The notes: generated by a model from the sequence alone, not told the origin. 64,000 nt of DNA from Haloterrigena sp. H1 (GCF_005938085.1 NZ_SMZK01000002.1:1-64000); one strand, 5' to 3'; shown: positions 36,306 to 45,845, counted from the stretch's first letter. Translations and numbers: made by a program.

Positions 36306-37295
36306 TCATATCTCCATGTCGCTGAACGTCCAGTCTTCGCCCAGTCGCCGGTGGAAACCCTCGGTTTCGATCGTCTCTCGCAGCCGCGACCGAACTGCCT
36401 CGTCGAATTCGAACCGGTAGTCCAGCTCCTCGCGAAGATCCCAGTACCGGGGAATTTTCGGCGTTGAATCGTGATCGACCGTTGCCAGAATCGACGCCAG
36501 TAGGCATCGGTCTTCGTAATCGATTTGCTCGTCAGTGAGCAACGCGTCGAGCAGGTCGGCCGCGGCGTGCTGGTCGGCGTAGAACGTATGTGGGAGCACG
36601 CCCCGCACCCAGAACAGTTCTTCGGTGACGACCTCTTGGACGTGGTCTGCAACCGAGTGCTCGGGATGGCCGATCCCCCAGCCGTAGGTGAGTGATTCCT
36701 CCCCGCTGACGTCTCCCGTCGACTCCCAGAACGACCCGAGATACACCAACGCTTCGACGGGGATTGCCGCAACGCCATCGTTCAGTCGCGTCCTGATGAC
36801 GTGGCGTCCGACCACGTTCTCGATGAACGGGCTCACGAGGGTCTCCTCGGCTGTATTCTCGCGCGAATAGGCATCGATCACCTCTGTGAGAAAGTCCCAA
36901 CCCTCGCGCGTGGCGATTTCGTCGAGAGCCGCTGCGGCCGGCTCGTAAAACGCCCAGAGGATCCCGCGATACGTGTCGTAGTCTTCTCTGTCGTGGTACT
37001 CTCGGAGCTCTCGCTCGTACCGGCCGATCAACCCGAATGCAGCGTCGACGTCTCCCTGGGCAGCCTCCTCGAGCGTGGTTTTCAGCCCGTCGCTCGCGGC
37101 TTCAAGCCCCCGCTTCTTGCGCTCCGAACTCCGTTGCTGCATGTTGGAATCGAGTGCGTCCGAAATCGAATCGAGGAACGCGTCGAACGACGACAGCGGG
37201 TCCTCGCTTTCTGGCTCATCGGTCGGACAGTCGTGCAGACGAAGGCGGCTTAACGTGTTGAACGTCTCGCCGCAGGCGGGGCATTCGTGTGGCAT
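36306..37295 (-). CDS. C2H2 zinc-finger protein, paralogue of the gene at 38360
   Basis: A 329-residue protein. The N-terminus is a single C2H2 finger (HECPACGETFNTLSRLRLHDC). The body (residues about 60-320) is helical and paralogous to the protein at 38360-39199: VVGRHVIRTRLNDGVAAIP against VVARCVIRTRIREGVDTIP, then YGWGIGHP against FGWAVGHP and ELDYRFE against ELDYQVE. It overlaps the next gene by ATGA. 87 bases separate it from the SprT-like gene upstream. Function not recognised; its pairing with a paralogue suggests a heteromeric complex. Confidence 0.75.
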   Translation of the reverse strand: MPHECPACGETFNTLSRLRLHDCPTDEPESEDPLSSFDAFLDSISDALDSNMQQRSSERKKRGLEAASDGLKTTLEEAAQGDVDAAFGLIGRYERELREYHDREDYDTYRGILWAFYEPAAAALDEIATREGWDFLTEVIDAYSRENTAEETLVSPFIENVVGRHVIRTRLNDGVAAIPVEALVYLGSFWESTGDVSGEESLTYGWGIGHPEHSVADHVQEVVTEELFWVRGVLPHTFYADQHAAADLLDALLTDEQIDYEDRCLLASILATVDHDSTPKIPRYWDLREELDYRFEFDEAVRSRLRETIETEGFHRRLGEDWTFSDMEI

Positions 37296-37382
37296 CGTTC
37301 GTGTTCGTCTGGATATGCGAGGAGGAGACGTATCTGTGTTCGGGGATCTCCTCCCACGGAATCCGAAAGCGTGGCGATACGG

Positions 37383-38363
37383 TCACTCCAGGTAGTTCGT
37401 TTCCGGATCGATGGTTTCGGGTCGCTCATCCGCGAGATAGGCGACCGTTCGCGTGTCACACTCCTCACACCGGTAGCGTTCGGGCTTTCGGGTCTGTTCG
37501 GTGTGTTGTCCGTATCCCGTGCTGAAACAGCCGTTGGGACAGGCGTGGACGATGCGCGGTACCTGCCAGGGGACGCTCCCGACGTGACACCGCCCAGGTT
37601 CGAGCTCGGTCGGACTGTCGTCGATGCCGCAACTGAGGAGTGTCGTGTCACACTCCGGACAGGCGTACAGCCAGGGATTTTTGATCCGCTTGGTACGCCG
37701 CTGGTAAGGCCAGGCCGTACAGCCGTTCGGACAGGCCAGCAGATAGCGGGCAGTGCTTCTGGCGTCGTCTGGCTCATCCTGGTCATCGGGTGTCCGCCAC
37801 GGAATGCTATCGACGTAACAGGTCCCCGGGTCGGGATCGGCTGGCCGCTCGCCGACATCGTAGCTGACCGGGCGCGTCCCACACTCGTCACAGGTGTACT
37901 GCCAGGGCTGTTTGATCCGCTTGGAGCGCTGGACGTATCCGCGCTCGAAACATCCTCTTGGGCACGCGAGCACGTACTCCGCGTCGACGGTATTGTCTCC
38001 CTCGTAGCGGGCGACCGGATCCGCGCCTGCCCGGCGTGCTGCGGTCTTCCACGCGTCGCCGTGGGGCTGGGCGTCTGGACCGACCGTCTCAAGCACGTAC
38101 GCGTGTGCGACCTCGTGACGGACGGTATCGCGCCACCGGTCGTCGCGGCCATCCTCGAACAGCCGGCGGGCGATCCGGATCTCGTATTCGACTGTGGTCT
38201 CGGCGTCGCGGTCAGCAGCGGAGAGCCGACGGTACTCGCCAAGCTTGCGGCGAAAGGAATCAGTGACGTCGACTCGGATCGCGGCGGGATCCAGCGTGTC
38301 GAACCCCGCCCGATCGATCGTGGCCTCGATTTCCTCATGAACGTGCGTTTCGTATTCCATCAT
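37383..38363 (-). CDS. SprT-like zinc metalloprotease with three zinc-ribbon repeats
   Basis: A 326-residue protein. The SprT/Spartan-type active site RHEVAHAY (HExxH) is followed by a possible third ligand in PHGDAWK. Three tandem repeats follow, each CPxGC...CxxC: ACPRGC/CDEC, ACPNGC/CPEC and ACPNGC/CEEC, spaced about 75 residues. Each has a basic R-x-KRI-(K)-x-PW segment except the last. Spartan-family proteases cleave DNA-bound protein; DNA-protein crosslink or protein-DNA targeting is the inference here. It overlaps the upstream gene by ATGA (38360-38363), so it is translationally coupled. Confidence 0.85.
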   Translation of the reverse strand: MMEYETHVHEEIEATIDRAGFDTLDPAAIRVDVTDSFRRKLGEYRRLSAADRDAETTVEYEIRIARRLFEDGRDDRWRDTVRHEVAHAYVLETVGPDAQPHGDAWKTAARRAGADPVARYEGDNTVDAEYVLACPRGCFERGYVQRSKRIKQPWQYTCDECGTRPVSYDVGERPADPDPGTCYVDSIPWRTPDDQDEPDDARSTARYLLACPNGCTAWPYQRRTKRIKNPWLYACPECDTTLLSCGIDDSPTELEPGRCHVGSVPWQVPRIVHACPNGCFSTGYGQHTEQTRKPERYRCEECDTRTVAYLADERPETIDPETNYLE

Positions 38364-39199
38364 GTGTCGTTCGCAGGGCCGTATTCGTCTGCAGCGCGTT
38401 CCAGATTGAACCGGTAGGAGTCATCGAAGTGTCGGAGACGGCCGGGGTTGATCGACGAGCCAATGACGGCGAGCAGTCGCTCGTGTAGGTCGTCGGACAT
38501 TTCCACCTGGTAGTCGAGTTCGGTGTCTGGCTCCCAGCACTGTGGAAAGTCCGGGAAGTCCTGTTCGAACGGCGCGTGCAGACAGCCAACGAACACGAGA
38601 TCCTCAACGACATCCGGCGATTTGAGAAGCTGTTCGAGAAGGTCGATTCCGGCCTCGGGGTCGGCGAACGTGGCGTGTGTGAGTATTCCCATCGCCCACG
38701 AGTCGTCGTCGCTCTCAGCACGTTCGAGGGCCCGATCGAGGACGGCGACCTTCGGGTGACCGACTGCCCAGCCGAACGCGGCGGTCGATTCCCAGGCCCA
38801 CTCGCTGTCGTCCTCGACCGTCACGTCGGCGAGGTACTCGAGTGCCCAGGTCGGAATGGTGTCGACGCCCTCGCGGATTCGCGTCCGGATCACACAGCGG
38901 GCGACGACGTTGGCGAGTATCGACGAACAGTGGTGATCGCCGACCCCGGGCGGGTACGCATCGACACACTCCTCGAGAAACGTCCAGTTGATCCCGTTGG
39001 CGGTCGCGGCGGTATCGACGAGGTCGATTACGTCTTCGAGATACTGATCCCTGATCTCCTGCAACCGACTCCAGCCACCGCGATCGAGTGCAGTCTGTAT
39101 CGACTGGTTCCAGGCGGCAAGCAGGCTGTAGACGTCACTCTGTTCGTCGGGCGTCGCGTACTCGAGTGCGCTCGTCAGCGGAGCGATGTCGCGTGGCAT
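38360..39199 (-). CDS. Helical protein, paralogue of the zinc-finger protein at 36306
   Basis: A 279-residue protein without the zinc finger but with the same body as the gene at 36306 (shared ARCVIRTRIREGVDTIP, AFGWAVGHP, ELDYQVE blocks). It is acidic, helical and probably cytosolic. Start ATG 39199 follows the pRiA4b-type gene after 3 bases. Its stop overlaps the SprT start. Two paralogues flanking a metalloprotease in one operon is notable. Confidence 0.75.
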   Translation of the reverse strand: MPRDIAPLTSALEYATPDEQSDVYSLLAAWNQSIQTALDRGGWSRLQEIRDQYLEDVIDLVDTAATANGINWTFLEECVDAYPPGVGDHHCSSILANVVARCVIRTRIREGVDTIPTWALEYLADVTVEDDSEWAWESTAAFGWAVGHPKVAVLDRALERAESDDDSWAMGILTHATFADPEAGIDLLEQLLKSPDVVEDLVFVGCLHAPFEQDFPDFPQCWEPDTELDYQVEMSDDLHERLLAVIGSSINPGRLRHFDDSYRFNLERAADEYGPANDT

Positions 39200-39202
39200 A
39201 GC

Positions 39203-39763
39203 TTACTGTTCGTCCAGATCGGGGTACTGTGGCGGTGCCGCGCCCTGTTCGTCGACAACAACCGGATCCCCCTCCAGCGATCCCTCCTGCATGTCCTGGA
39301 GTTCGATGTAGTGTTCCCAGTTGTCGCCCATATCGAACGTGTAGGAGAGCGCGCCCAGCGTGTCCGGATCGAGTTCGTCGATCGTTGTCTCCGCGGCGTT
39401 GCCTTCTGGCGGCGGATTCGACTGGAGGTCGCGAAACCGCTCTTTGGCCGCTTCGGTGGCGTCGTCGGGTACAGCCTGCTCGATGAAGCGGTCGATTTCC
39501 GCGTCGTCCATCGGTCGCCAACTCGGACCGCCCTCGTAGAGCTGTGAATGGACGTAGCTCCGGGTGCCGATTCCGTGTTCATCACGTGTGAGAAACTCGT
39601 AGGCGTGGCTATCGTAGCGGTCGAACGCGTCGAAAATGGCCTCGTGAAGATCCGCCAGGCTGTTGGACCCGCCAATCTCAATCTCTCGGTAGACTTCGGT
39701 CTCAGACTTGAACTCCAGTGGTGGGTTCGGCAACAGCAGGACTCTGAATCTGTAGATTGTCAT
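39203..39763 (-). CDS. Plasmid pRiA4b ORF-3-like family protein
   Basis: A 186-residue protein from ATG 39763. An upstream in-frame start at 39862 would add 33 residues with no family character. The family pattern is visible: IYRFRVLLLP at the start, SLADLHEAIFDAFDRYDSHAYEF and the C-terminal LSYTFDMGDNWEHYIELQ, which is the signature of PF07929. Members accompany mobile elements; molecular role unknown. It is the first gene of the five-gene minus-strand cluster 39763-33624, with 3-base spacing to the next. Confidence 0.88.
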   Translation of the reverse strand: MTIYRFRVLLLPNPPLEFKSETEVYREIEIGGSNSLADLHEAIFDAFDRYDSHAYEFLTRDEHGIGTRSYVHSQLYEGGPSWRPMDDAEIDRFIEQAVPDDATEAAKERFRDLQSNPPPEGNAAETTIDELDPDTLGALSYTFDMGDNWEHYIELQDMQEGSLEGDPVVVDEQGAAPPQYPDLDEQ

Positions 39764-39963
39764 ACGTCCCCTTTGTGTTCCCTCATGTAGGAACTTACTC
39801 ATCTGGTCTTTGAACCGTATCTCCCCTTGACTGTTGAGATATATGAGTGACGAACACGTCAAATTTAATTAGAACGTCCTCACAGCACGCCCGGCGGTCG
39901 AATATATGCGGGCGAGAGCCAGCAAACCCAAGTACGGCGTCGGTCGTAGACGGTTGTAGTTGC

Positions 39964-40592
39964 ATGCGCCTGACGTTCGATGATGGAACACTGCTACTCG
40001 AGGACGCCCCCGACAGTGTTCCCTACGCAGAGTGGGATGACCGCGTCGATGAGTTCGAGCGCAGGCCTATCGCTATCACGACCTCCATCAGTGGGCAACT
40101 CCCTCCAGTCGCGACCAACAGACCCTCGCGCAGGCCACGATGGCTAGCGAACTCCTTGCAGACGATGCCAGAGCCTACAGTGACCTTGCCCTCTCACCTG
40201 CCGTCGCGATCGAACCTCGAGGCTACCAGCAAGCCGCCCTCGAGGCATGGATCGATCACGACCGTCGGGGGAGTGTCGTTCTCCCGACCGGCAGCGGGAA
40301 AACGTTCCTCGCGATCCAGTCGATTGCCGACGCCGGCGTCAGTACGCTCGTGGTCGTTCCCACGATCGATCTGCTCAACCAGTGGCATGCGACGCTCACT
40401 AACGCGTTCGGAGACCAGCTTCCTGACGACGTCGGCGTTCTTGGTGGCGGCAGCCACACAATCACAGACGTGACGGTGACGACCTACGATTCGGCCTACC
40501 GGTACATCAACGAGTACGGAGACCAGTTCGGTCTGCTGGTCGTCGACGAGGTCCTGTTGAGCGAATCAGGTCCCAGTGGATCTTTCACTTAA
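39964..40592 (+). pseudogene. XPB/Rad25-type DNA helicase, frameshifted and truncated
   Basis: The first frame from ATG 39964 gives MRLTFDDGTLLLEDAPD...VDEFERR, the usual start of haloarchaeal XPB-like helicases. A frameshift near 40065 moves the frame to AYRYHDLHQWA and RGYQQAALEAW. Walker A is VVLPTGSGKTF, motif Ia VVVPTIDLLNQW. The sequence breaks off just inside motif II (LLVVDE) at about 40552, leaving a short unrelated tail to 40592. Everything C-terminal, including helicase domain 2, is gone. Non-functional. Confidence 0.85.
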
Positions 40593-40643
40593 TCGTATAG
40601 AAACACTAATCTGTGTTTTGGATATTACGGTCTACGCGACAAG

Positions 40644-42293
40644 ATGGATGCAGATCCGCTGGACACCTTTGGAAAAGGTAAATTAAACGAACAAGTCGAC
40701 CCTGATTCGCTCGTCGCAGAGATTGGACTGGATGAACAAGAGATCGAGTTGCGAAAGGAGTTCGTCCACTTTGACGCGGATGATGAGGGTCGGCTATCGG
40801 ACCTCGAGGGAATGCTTCGAGAGAATCTGGAGGAGATCGCCGAGCGGTTCTACGCGAACCTCACTCCCCACGAGGAGACCATGGGGGTGATCCGTCGCTC
40901 TCAAAGGGGGTCGAACAGCTGAAACAGACCCAGCGAGCGTACCTCCTGACGCTCGCGACAGGGTCGTATGATCGCGACTATTTCTGGAATCGCGCCCGCA
41001 TCGGCAAACTCCACCACTTTCTCGGGATGCCCCTGAAACACTACATCGGCCAGTACGGGGTGTACTACCAACTGTTATTTGACGAACTTGACGATCGTGT
41101 CCAAGAGAACGTCGTCGCAGCAATCAAAGAGTGGGCTGCTGAACAGACTGAGGACAACGAAAGCAGTGGCGGCTTAGCAGGGGCACTGGGTGCTTTTCGG
41201 TCCTCAAACGACGATACGGTGGTCGAACTCACCGAGTCGCTTGAGGAGACAGTGCGCGAGGAGATCCACCGGGGGCTGTGGGACATTCTTTCTGTGCTCC
41301 GCATTCTCAATCTTGACATGCAGGTCGCAACCGACACGTACGTTCACTCGTACAACCAGCAGCTGGAGAAGGCCAACCAGCGCCGTAAGCAATTGGCCGC
41401 AGAGGTCAAAACCGACGTCCAGATGCCTCTAGAGGAACTAGACTCGGTTTCCGATGAGGTCGCCGACAGCACCCAAGAGATCAGCGACCACGCAATCGGC
41501 GCCACGGAGGACCTCCAAGAGGTCGCTGCAGAAGTGTCCGACGTCAGCGCTGCCATCGAAGAAATTGCCTCCACTGCCGAAGAAGTCGAGCGCCGGAGTC
41601 ACCGCGCCGAACGCCAGGCCCGCAATGGCCGCCAGTCGGCCAAAGAGGCGATGGAGTCAATTCGCATGGTCCAAAATCAGGCCCGAGACCGTGTCCGAGG
41701 ACATCGAAGCACTGGCAGAAGAGGCTCAATCGATAGACGACGTGCTAAACGACCTCGACGACATGGCTCGACGGATGGACATGATCGCCAACACTGCGAC
41801 GAACAAGGCCCGGCAGAACGACGCGGATGGCGGCGTCGCCAACGCCCTCGCCGAGCAGATCGGGCTGTTCGTAAACTCGTCCCGCGACCAGATCGACGAA
41901 ATCGAATCCCAGATAAGCGACCTCAAGACGACCATTGCCGCCTCAACCGCTCGGATCGAAACCACATTCAGGCGACTCGACGAGGGGATCGGTCGGGCTG
42001 AGACCGTGATGGACGACATGGACGACATTCACGAGGCGATCGAAGAGACTTCTCACGGCATGGAGGAGATCGCAGCTGCGACCGATCAGACCGCCGAGAG
42101 TGCCGATGCGATGCAGACGATGGTCACCGACGCATCCCGGTCGGCACAAAACGTCTCCCGAAAGATCCAGGATGTCGCCGCTGCCAACGAGGAATTGACT
42201 GCCAAAACTAGTGAAATCGCGACTACGGTTGGGAGACTCACTGACGAAGGTCAGCCTGTGCAGGGAGATCGAGATTCTTCACTGAGAGACTGA
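40644..42293 (+). pseudogene. hemAT: HemAT-type globin-coupled chemotaxis transducer, two frameshifts
   Basis: The three consecutive frames together make one haloarchaeal HemAT. Part 1 (40644-40922) covers the start of the globin domain. Part 2 carries VEQLKQTQRAYLLTLATGSYDRDYFWNRARIGKLHH (about 40905-41015), then LGMPLKHYIGQYGVYY and the coiled linker. Part 3 (from about 41690) carries TVSEDIEALAEEAQSIDDVLNDL and the signalling hairpin through VGRLTDEGQPVQG. Frameshifts fall near 40890 and 41690. The protein would sense oxygen through heme and signal to CheA. It follows another broken gene, so decay rather than sequencing error is favoured. Confidence 0.85.
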
Positions 42294-42447
42294 CCGCCAA
42301 CGACGAGGTGAGCGAGGGCCTTAGACAGTGCGTCGAACTCAAAGTCTCTCTTGTCGGTCGATGTCGGTGAGTCAGTCCCGTTCGCGCGTGCCGTTCCGGT
42401 CGTGGTGTCCGTAGATGCTATCTTCCCAAGAGACGGTGTGGTTGCCA

Positions 42448-43257
42448 TTACGTCCATAACGGGAGAGTGAACACAGTAGCGTTGAACGTCCCATGAACGA
42501 GAGCGGGTGCAATGAGGGTGTCTGTTCGATGGTACACCCAACCAAAGATTGCTCCCATAAGCGTGTAGTACACCGCCATGTGGCCGATCATGATCGGTGG
42601 TGGCGAGAGCAGAGCGACAGGGTAGACGTGGAACAGCGCGAACGTCGCGCCCGCGATGCTGATAGCACTCACGGAACCGAGCGCTGCCTGAAGCCGACTC
42701 TGGATCACGCCACGGAAGAAAAACTCTTCAACGGGCCCGATCACCGCGAGTGACAGGACTGCCGCGGCAACCAGCCCTGCACCAGTTGGCTCGCCGAGAT
42801 TGCTGTACTCCATGTATCCTGGCGAGAGGTCGATCGCCGGAACGATCGCATCGGTGACCGCGAGCGAGAGAAACGCCGTAGCGAAACACGCGAGCAAGCC
42901 ACCAATCAGGTAGGAAACGGTCCCTCTCTTGAGCATCTGGACGGACGGGCGGAACGACGACTGAACCCGAAGATAGGCCGCCCCGATCAGGAGGAAAGAC
43001 AGTTCAGTCCCGAGAGTTCCCGCAACGAAGGTGGCCATCTCACCCGCGTCGCGGCCGATCGCGACGACAACGGCCAGTGATGCTGCGAAGTTCCCGACCA
43101 CTGCAGCCAGCACCACGCCAGCGAGGAAGATTCCTGTGCGAGCAATTCCGGTCTTGTCGCCGAGTCGCTTAGGGATGACCGCGGTCGGCATCGAGGTCGA
43201 ATCTGACACGGTAAGTGACTGTACTGGATTGGTTGTAAGTGTTATCTCAATGACCAT
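42448..43257 (-). CDS. CPBP-family intramembrane protease (CAAX-type)
   Basis: A 269-residue membrane protein with about seven to eight hydrophobic helices. The family motifs are present: EExxxR in GPVEEFFFRGVI, FxxxH in FALFHVYP and the last His in ALVHGTFNATV. In archaea these enzymes are membrane proteases of unknown substrate. An ATG at 43191 is an alternative start that would remove 22 mostly polar residues. Divergent from the HTH gene at 43321, with a short shared promoter region. Confidence 0.88.
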   Translation of the reverse strand: MVIEITLTTNPVQSLTVSDSTSMPTAVIPKRLGDKTGIARTGIFLAGVVLAAVVGNFAASLAVVVAIGRDAGEMATFVAGTLGTELSFLLIGAAYLRVQSSFRPSVQMLKRGTVSYLIGGLLACFATAFLSLAVTDAIVPAIDLSPGYMEYSNLGEPTGAGLVAAAVLSLAVIGPVEEFFFRGVIQSRLQAALGSVSAISIAGATFALFHVYPVALLSPPPIMIGHMAVYYTLMGAIFGWVYHRTDTLIAPALVHGTFNATVFTLPLWT

Positions 43258-43320
43258 TAAGTTGAAAGGCTGACAGGTATGACCGGAATACGCACGGGGC
43301 AGAAATCAGGTATCCAGGGT

Positions 43321-44208
43321 ATGACGGACGAGGACAGTACACGGGAAGCGGCTTACGCGGTGTTGACTGACGAGACCCGCGTTCGCATCCTCTTCGCGCT
43401 CGCGGACCGATACGATGAGGCATGGGAGTCTGAGTGGCCTACCTTCTCAGAGTTGCGCACGCAGGTCGGTGTGAACGACACGAGCCGATTCAGTTATCAC
43501 CTCACCGAACTCCAAGACGAGTTCGTCCGCAAAGTCGATGGGCGGTATTTGCCACGAGTGGCCGCTCTCGAGATCGTGGCCGCGATTCGGGCGGGCACAT
43601 ATGGCGAATCTGGGGCTGGCGACGAGGAGAGCGACATCAAGCAACGAGAGATGGACTGTGAGTGCCTGCACTGTGATCGAGCGCTCGTTGCGACTTACCG
43701 GAACCACCAGCTGTACGTCGGCTGTCCTGAGCATGGTGCTGCGGTCGCGTATCCCACGCCTCCACGGGCGGCCCGGAGCCGGACAATAGACGAAGTCATT
43801 GACTGCTCGCTACGGAAACACGCCTGCGACGTGCGACTGCTTCGGGAGGGCGTCTGTCCACACTGCTGGGGAACCGCCAGTTTGTCGTTTCCTCGCGACT
43901 CCGTCCCGGACACGTACCTCCTCGATGATGTACCGTACGCGACTGCGGCATGTGACATTTGCTGGTTGTCGTATCCGATCCCGATCGCACACACGATTCT
44001 CGGTCACCCCGCCGTCGAGACGCTCTACGCCAACTGTGGGCTCGGACCACGGGACGCTCAGCTCGGGCCACACGATCTGGCGCGAGTGAGTGACGTGTCT
44101 CTTTCCAAAAGTGACTCACCGACTGCTCGAATCGTCGTCGAACTCAGAGACAACCAGCTGGTCTTCGATCTTGACGAGACCTGCAGTGTCCTCGATCACC
44201 GGCATTGA
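43321..44208 (+). CDS. ArsR-type HTH regulator with cysteine-rich C-terminal domain
   Basis: A 295-residue protein from ATG 43321. An ATG at 43279 would add 14 residues and overlap the promoter. Residues about 5-95 form the winged helix (YAVLTDETRVRILFALADRY...VNDTSRFSYHLTELQDEFVRKVDGRYL). Then come zinc-ligand pairs CECLHC, C-x-EHG, VCPHC and CDIC, as in many haloarchaeal DUF7347/7351-like regulators. Divergent from the CPBP protease gene, which it may control. Confidence 0.82.
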   Translation: MTDEDSTREAAYAVLTDETRVRILFALADRYDEAWESEWPTFSELRTQVGVNDTSRFSYHLTELQDEFVRKVDGRYLPRVAALEIVAAIRAGTYGESGAGDEESDIKQREMDCECLHCDRALVATYRNHQLYVGCPEHGAAVAYPTPPRAARSRTIDEVIDCSLRKHACDVRLLREGVCPHCWGTASLSFPRDSVPDTYLLDDVPYATAACDICWLSYPIPIAHTILGHPAVETLYANCGLGPRDAQLGPHDLARVSDVSLSKSDSPTARIVVELRDNQLVFDLDETCSVLDHRH

Positions 44209-44327
44209 TAGTCGATAGTTCTCTGTGCAGTAGAGATAGATATCAATAGTCGCTTGAATATTATTACTATCAAGAGAATATGGATAAAACCATTAAGACT
44301 TATTGGTGGTTGCTGACATGGTAAAAT

Positions 44328-44741
44328 ATGGCAACACAATCAACTGCGGCTAGGCAAAACAACTCACTGAGCAATCTCCCATCAAACCCAATCGGGTATC
44401 TCGTGATACTTGCAGCAGTTATAACGGGTGTGATCCATCTCTTACTCGGACCACAAGTCATGGGATTCAGTCAACTACTTGGTGTACTGTTCATCTTAAA
44501 TGGGGTTGGCTTTCTCGGGGGTACTGTGTTATACCTAACCAATTACTGGCGTAGTGAACTATATTTCGTCGCAGCGGGCTATGCAATTGCAACAATCTTG
44601 GGTTTGTTTATGTTTCAAGGCTTCAGCATTGAGGCGTTCTATATGAATGGTGACCTCAATCCAATGGCTGTTGTCTCAAAAGCAGCAGAAGCAGTCATTG
44701 CACTTGGGACATTATATCTACATTCTAACACAAGCGCGTAA
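44328..44741 (+). CDS. Four-TM membrane protein, haloarchaeal hypothetical
   Basis: A 137-residue integral membrane protein with four hydrophobic segments (about 24-44, 47-70, 78-99 and 113-132). After a polar N-terminus it reads NPIGYLVILAAVITGVIHL and FILNGVGFLGGT. It resembles a small haloarchaeal membrane family (DUF7475-like; not certain). The leader is AT-rich with a TATTGG/TTAAGA promoter-like stretch. Stands alone. Confidence 0.7.
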   Translation: MATQSTAARQNNSLSNLPSNPIGYLVILAAVITGVIHLLLGPQVMGFSQLLGVLFILNGVGFLGGTVLYLTNYWRSELYFVAAGYAIATILGLFMFQGFSIEAFYMNGDLNPMAVVSKAAEAVIALGTLYLHSNTSA

Positions 44742-44796
44742 GATAACACCGTAGATAAAGATCGTTTGATCAACCAGCAGTTTACACACCCCGACT

Positions 44797-45845
44797 TCAC
44801 TCGTTCCCGAAGATTTCAGACGTCTCCTCTGCCAATTCTTCGGTCTCGATGTGGGCGTGCATCTGTGAGGTCGTCCGAGGATCAGCGTGGCGCAACACCC
44901 GTTGTGCTGCGGCCGCACCGTGCTCGCGATAGATAGCTTCACCGACGCCACGCCGTGCGCCGTAGGGTTTCAAGTAGTCGCGGTCAATCTTGAGGTCAGC
45001 CTCGTCACACAGCCGCTTCAGGACCGATCGGCCGCCGTTGGTCGACAGCGACGGTGGAACGACCCCGTGTTTCTGATGTAATTCGAGAGGTTCGCCCGCG
45101 GACGGATCTACGTTATCGGGGAGATTCCCGTACAGCGATGGTGCATGGCTCGTGGCGAACACGGGCCACTCGGTGTCGGCGGCTCGAAGGCCTGTTCCAG
45201 CCGCTCGAGTGGCCGATGCACTTGTCGTGGAAGTTGGACCTCCTCGTCTTCGAACTGACTTTTGCCGAGCACTTGGAATTGGTTGTTCTCGAGGTCGATG
45301 TCACCCTACCGTAAGCCGTTACGCCGGTCGTCACGTGGGTTCGCAAGAATTTCTCCACCACGTGCGCCGGAGTAGGCTAGCAGATAGACGAGCGCGAGAT
45401 CGCGCAGTTCCTCGAGTGCGGCCGACCCCTTTTCATCGACGGCTTCGTGGGCACAGCGATCGGCATACCGAAGCAACGCTTTGCGGTCCTCAGCTGACCG
45501 GAACTGCTGGTCACCGCTCTTTTTTTGTCGGTCGCGGTGGCATCGTCGAGTGCGATTCCTTTCTGTGCAGGATTGTCCTCGAGCAAGTCCCATTTCACGT
45601 AGTAGGAAGGAACGCCGAGACATAGTCGTATACGTCCACGCGGTCGCTGCAGTCTTTGCGTCGTCGTTTGAGAGTGCTTTCGCATACGTCGCCATGTCGC
45701 GTTTCGAGACGCGTTCAACCGTCTCGATGCCACGAGCTTCGAGGCGCTGTCGTCAGTCGGTCAAGACGCGCTCGAGGGCATCGCGATAGTTGCCAGCTTT
45801 GTTGCCCGACTCGAGGAAGTCATTGATGCGGCCTCGAGAGCGTGT
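44797..45845 (-). pseudogene. Tyrosine recombinase pseudogene
   Basis: Minus-strand fragments together give an integrase like the intact one at 18576. N-terminal: INDFLESGNKAGNYRDALERVLTD, then an in-frame TGA, then RGIETVERVSKRDMATYAKAL. Middle: YYVKWDLLEDNPAQKG and YSGARGGEILANPRDDRRNGLR (catalytic Arg). C-terminal: PYGARRGVGEAIYREHG (H-x-x-R replaced by Y-G-A-R-R), VLRHADPRTTSQMHAHIE. At least two frameshifts and one stop separate them, and the usual His-Gly before the second Arg is Tyr-Gly. Dead gene, but it marks a former integration module. Confidence 0.82.

Larger units (their letters stand above)
33624..36309 (-). pseudogene. Helical-repeat protein gene split by a TnpB element near its 3' end
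   Basis: The main part (36309-35125, 395 codons, starting MSDIEKKLEETPPEVLR) and a 23-codon tail (33692-33624, LSFLRDEYSNRPAFLDELEKAGI minus its first codon junction) flank the IS at 33693-35124. Deleting the IS gives one uninterrupted 417-residue frame (...RRFENLSFLRDEY...). The restored C-terminus aligns with the end of the SWIM protein at 31125. As it stands, translation would run into the IS and end at 35065 with about 20 foreign residues, so a nearly full-length protein may still be made. It overlaps the upstream zinc-finger gene by ATGA (36306-36309). TPR-like helices throughout; no catalytic motif seen. Confidence 0.85.

Noticed and set aside
45152..45789. Plus-strand frames opposite the integrase pseudogene
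   Set aside because: The minus strand shows recombinase motifs; the plus frames are Arg-rich shadows.
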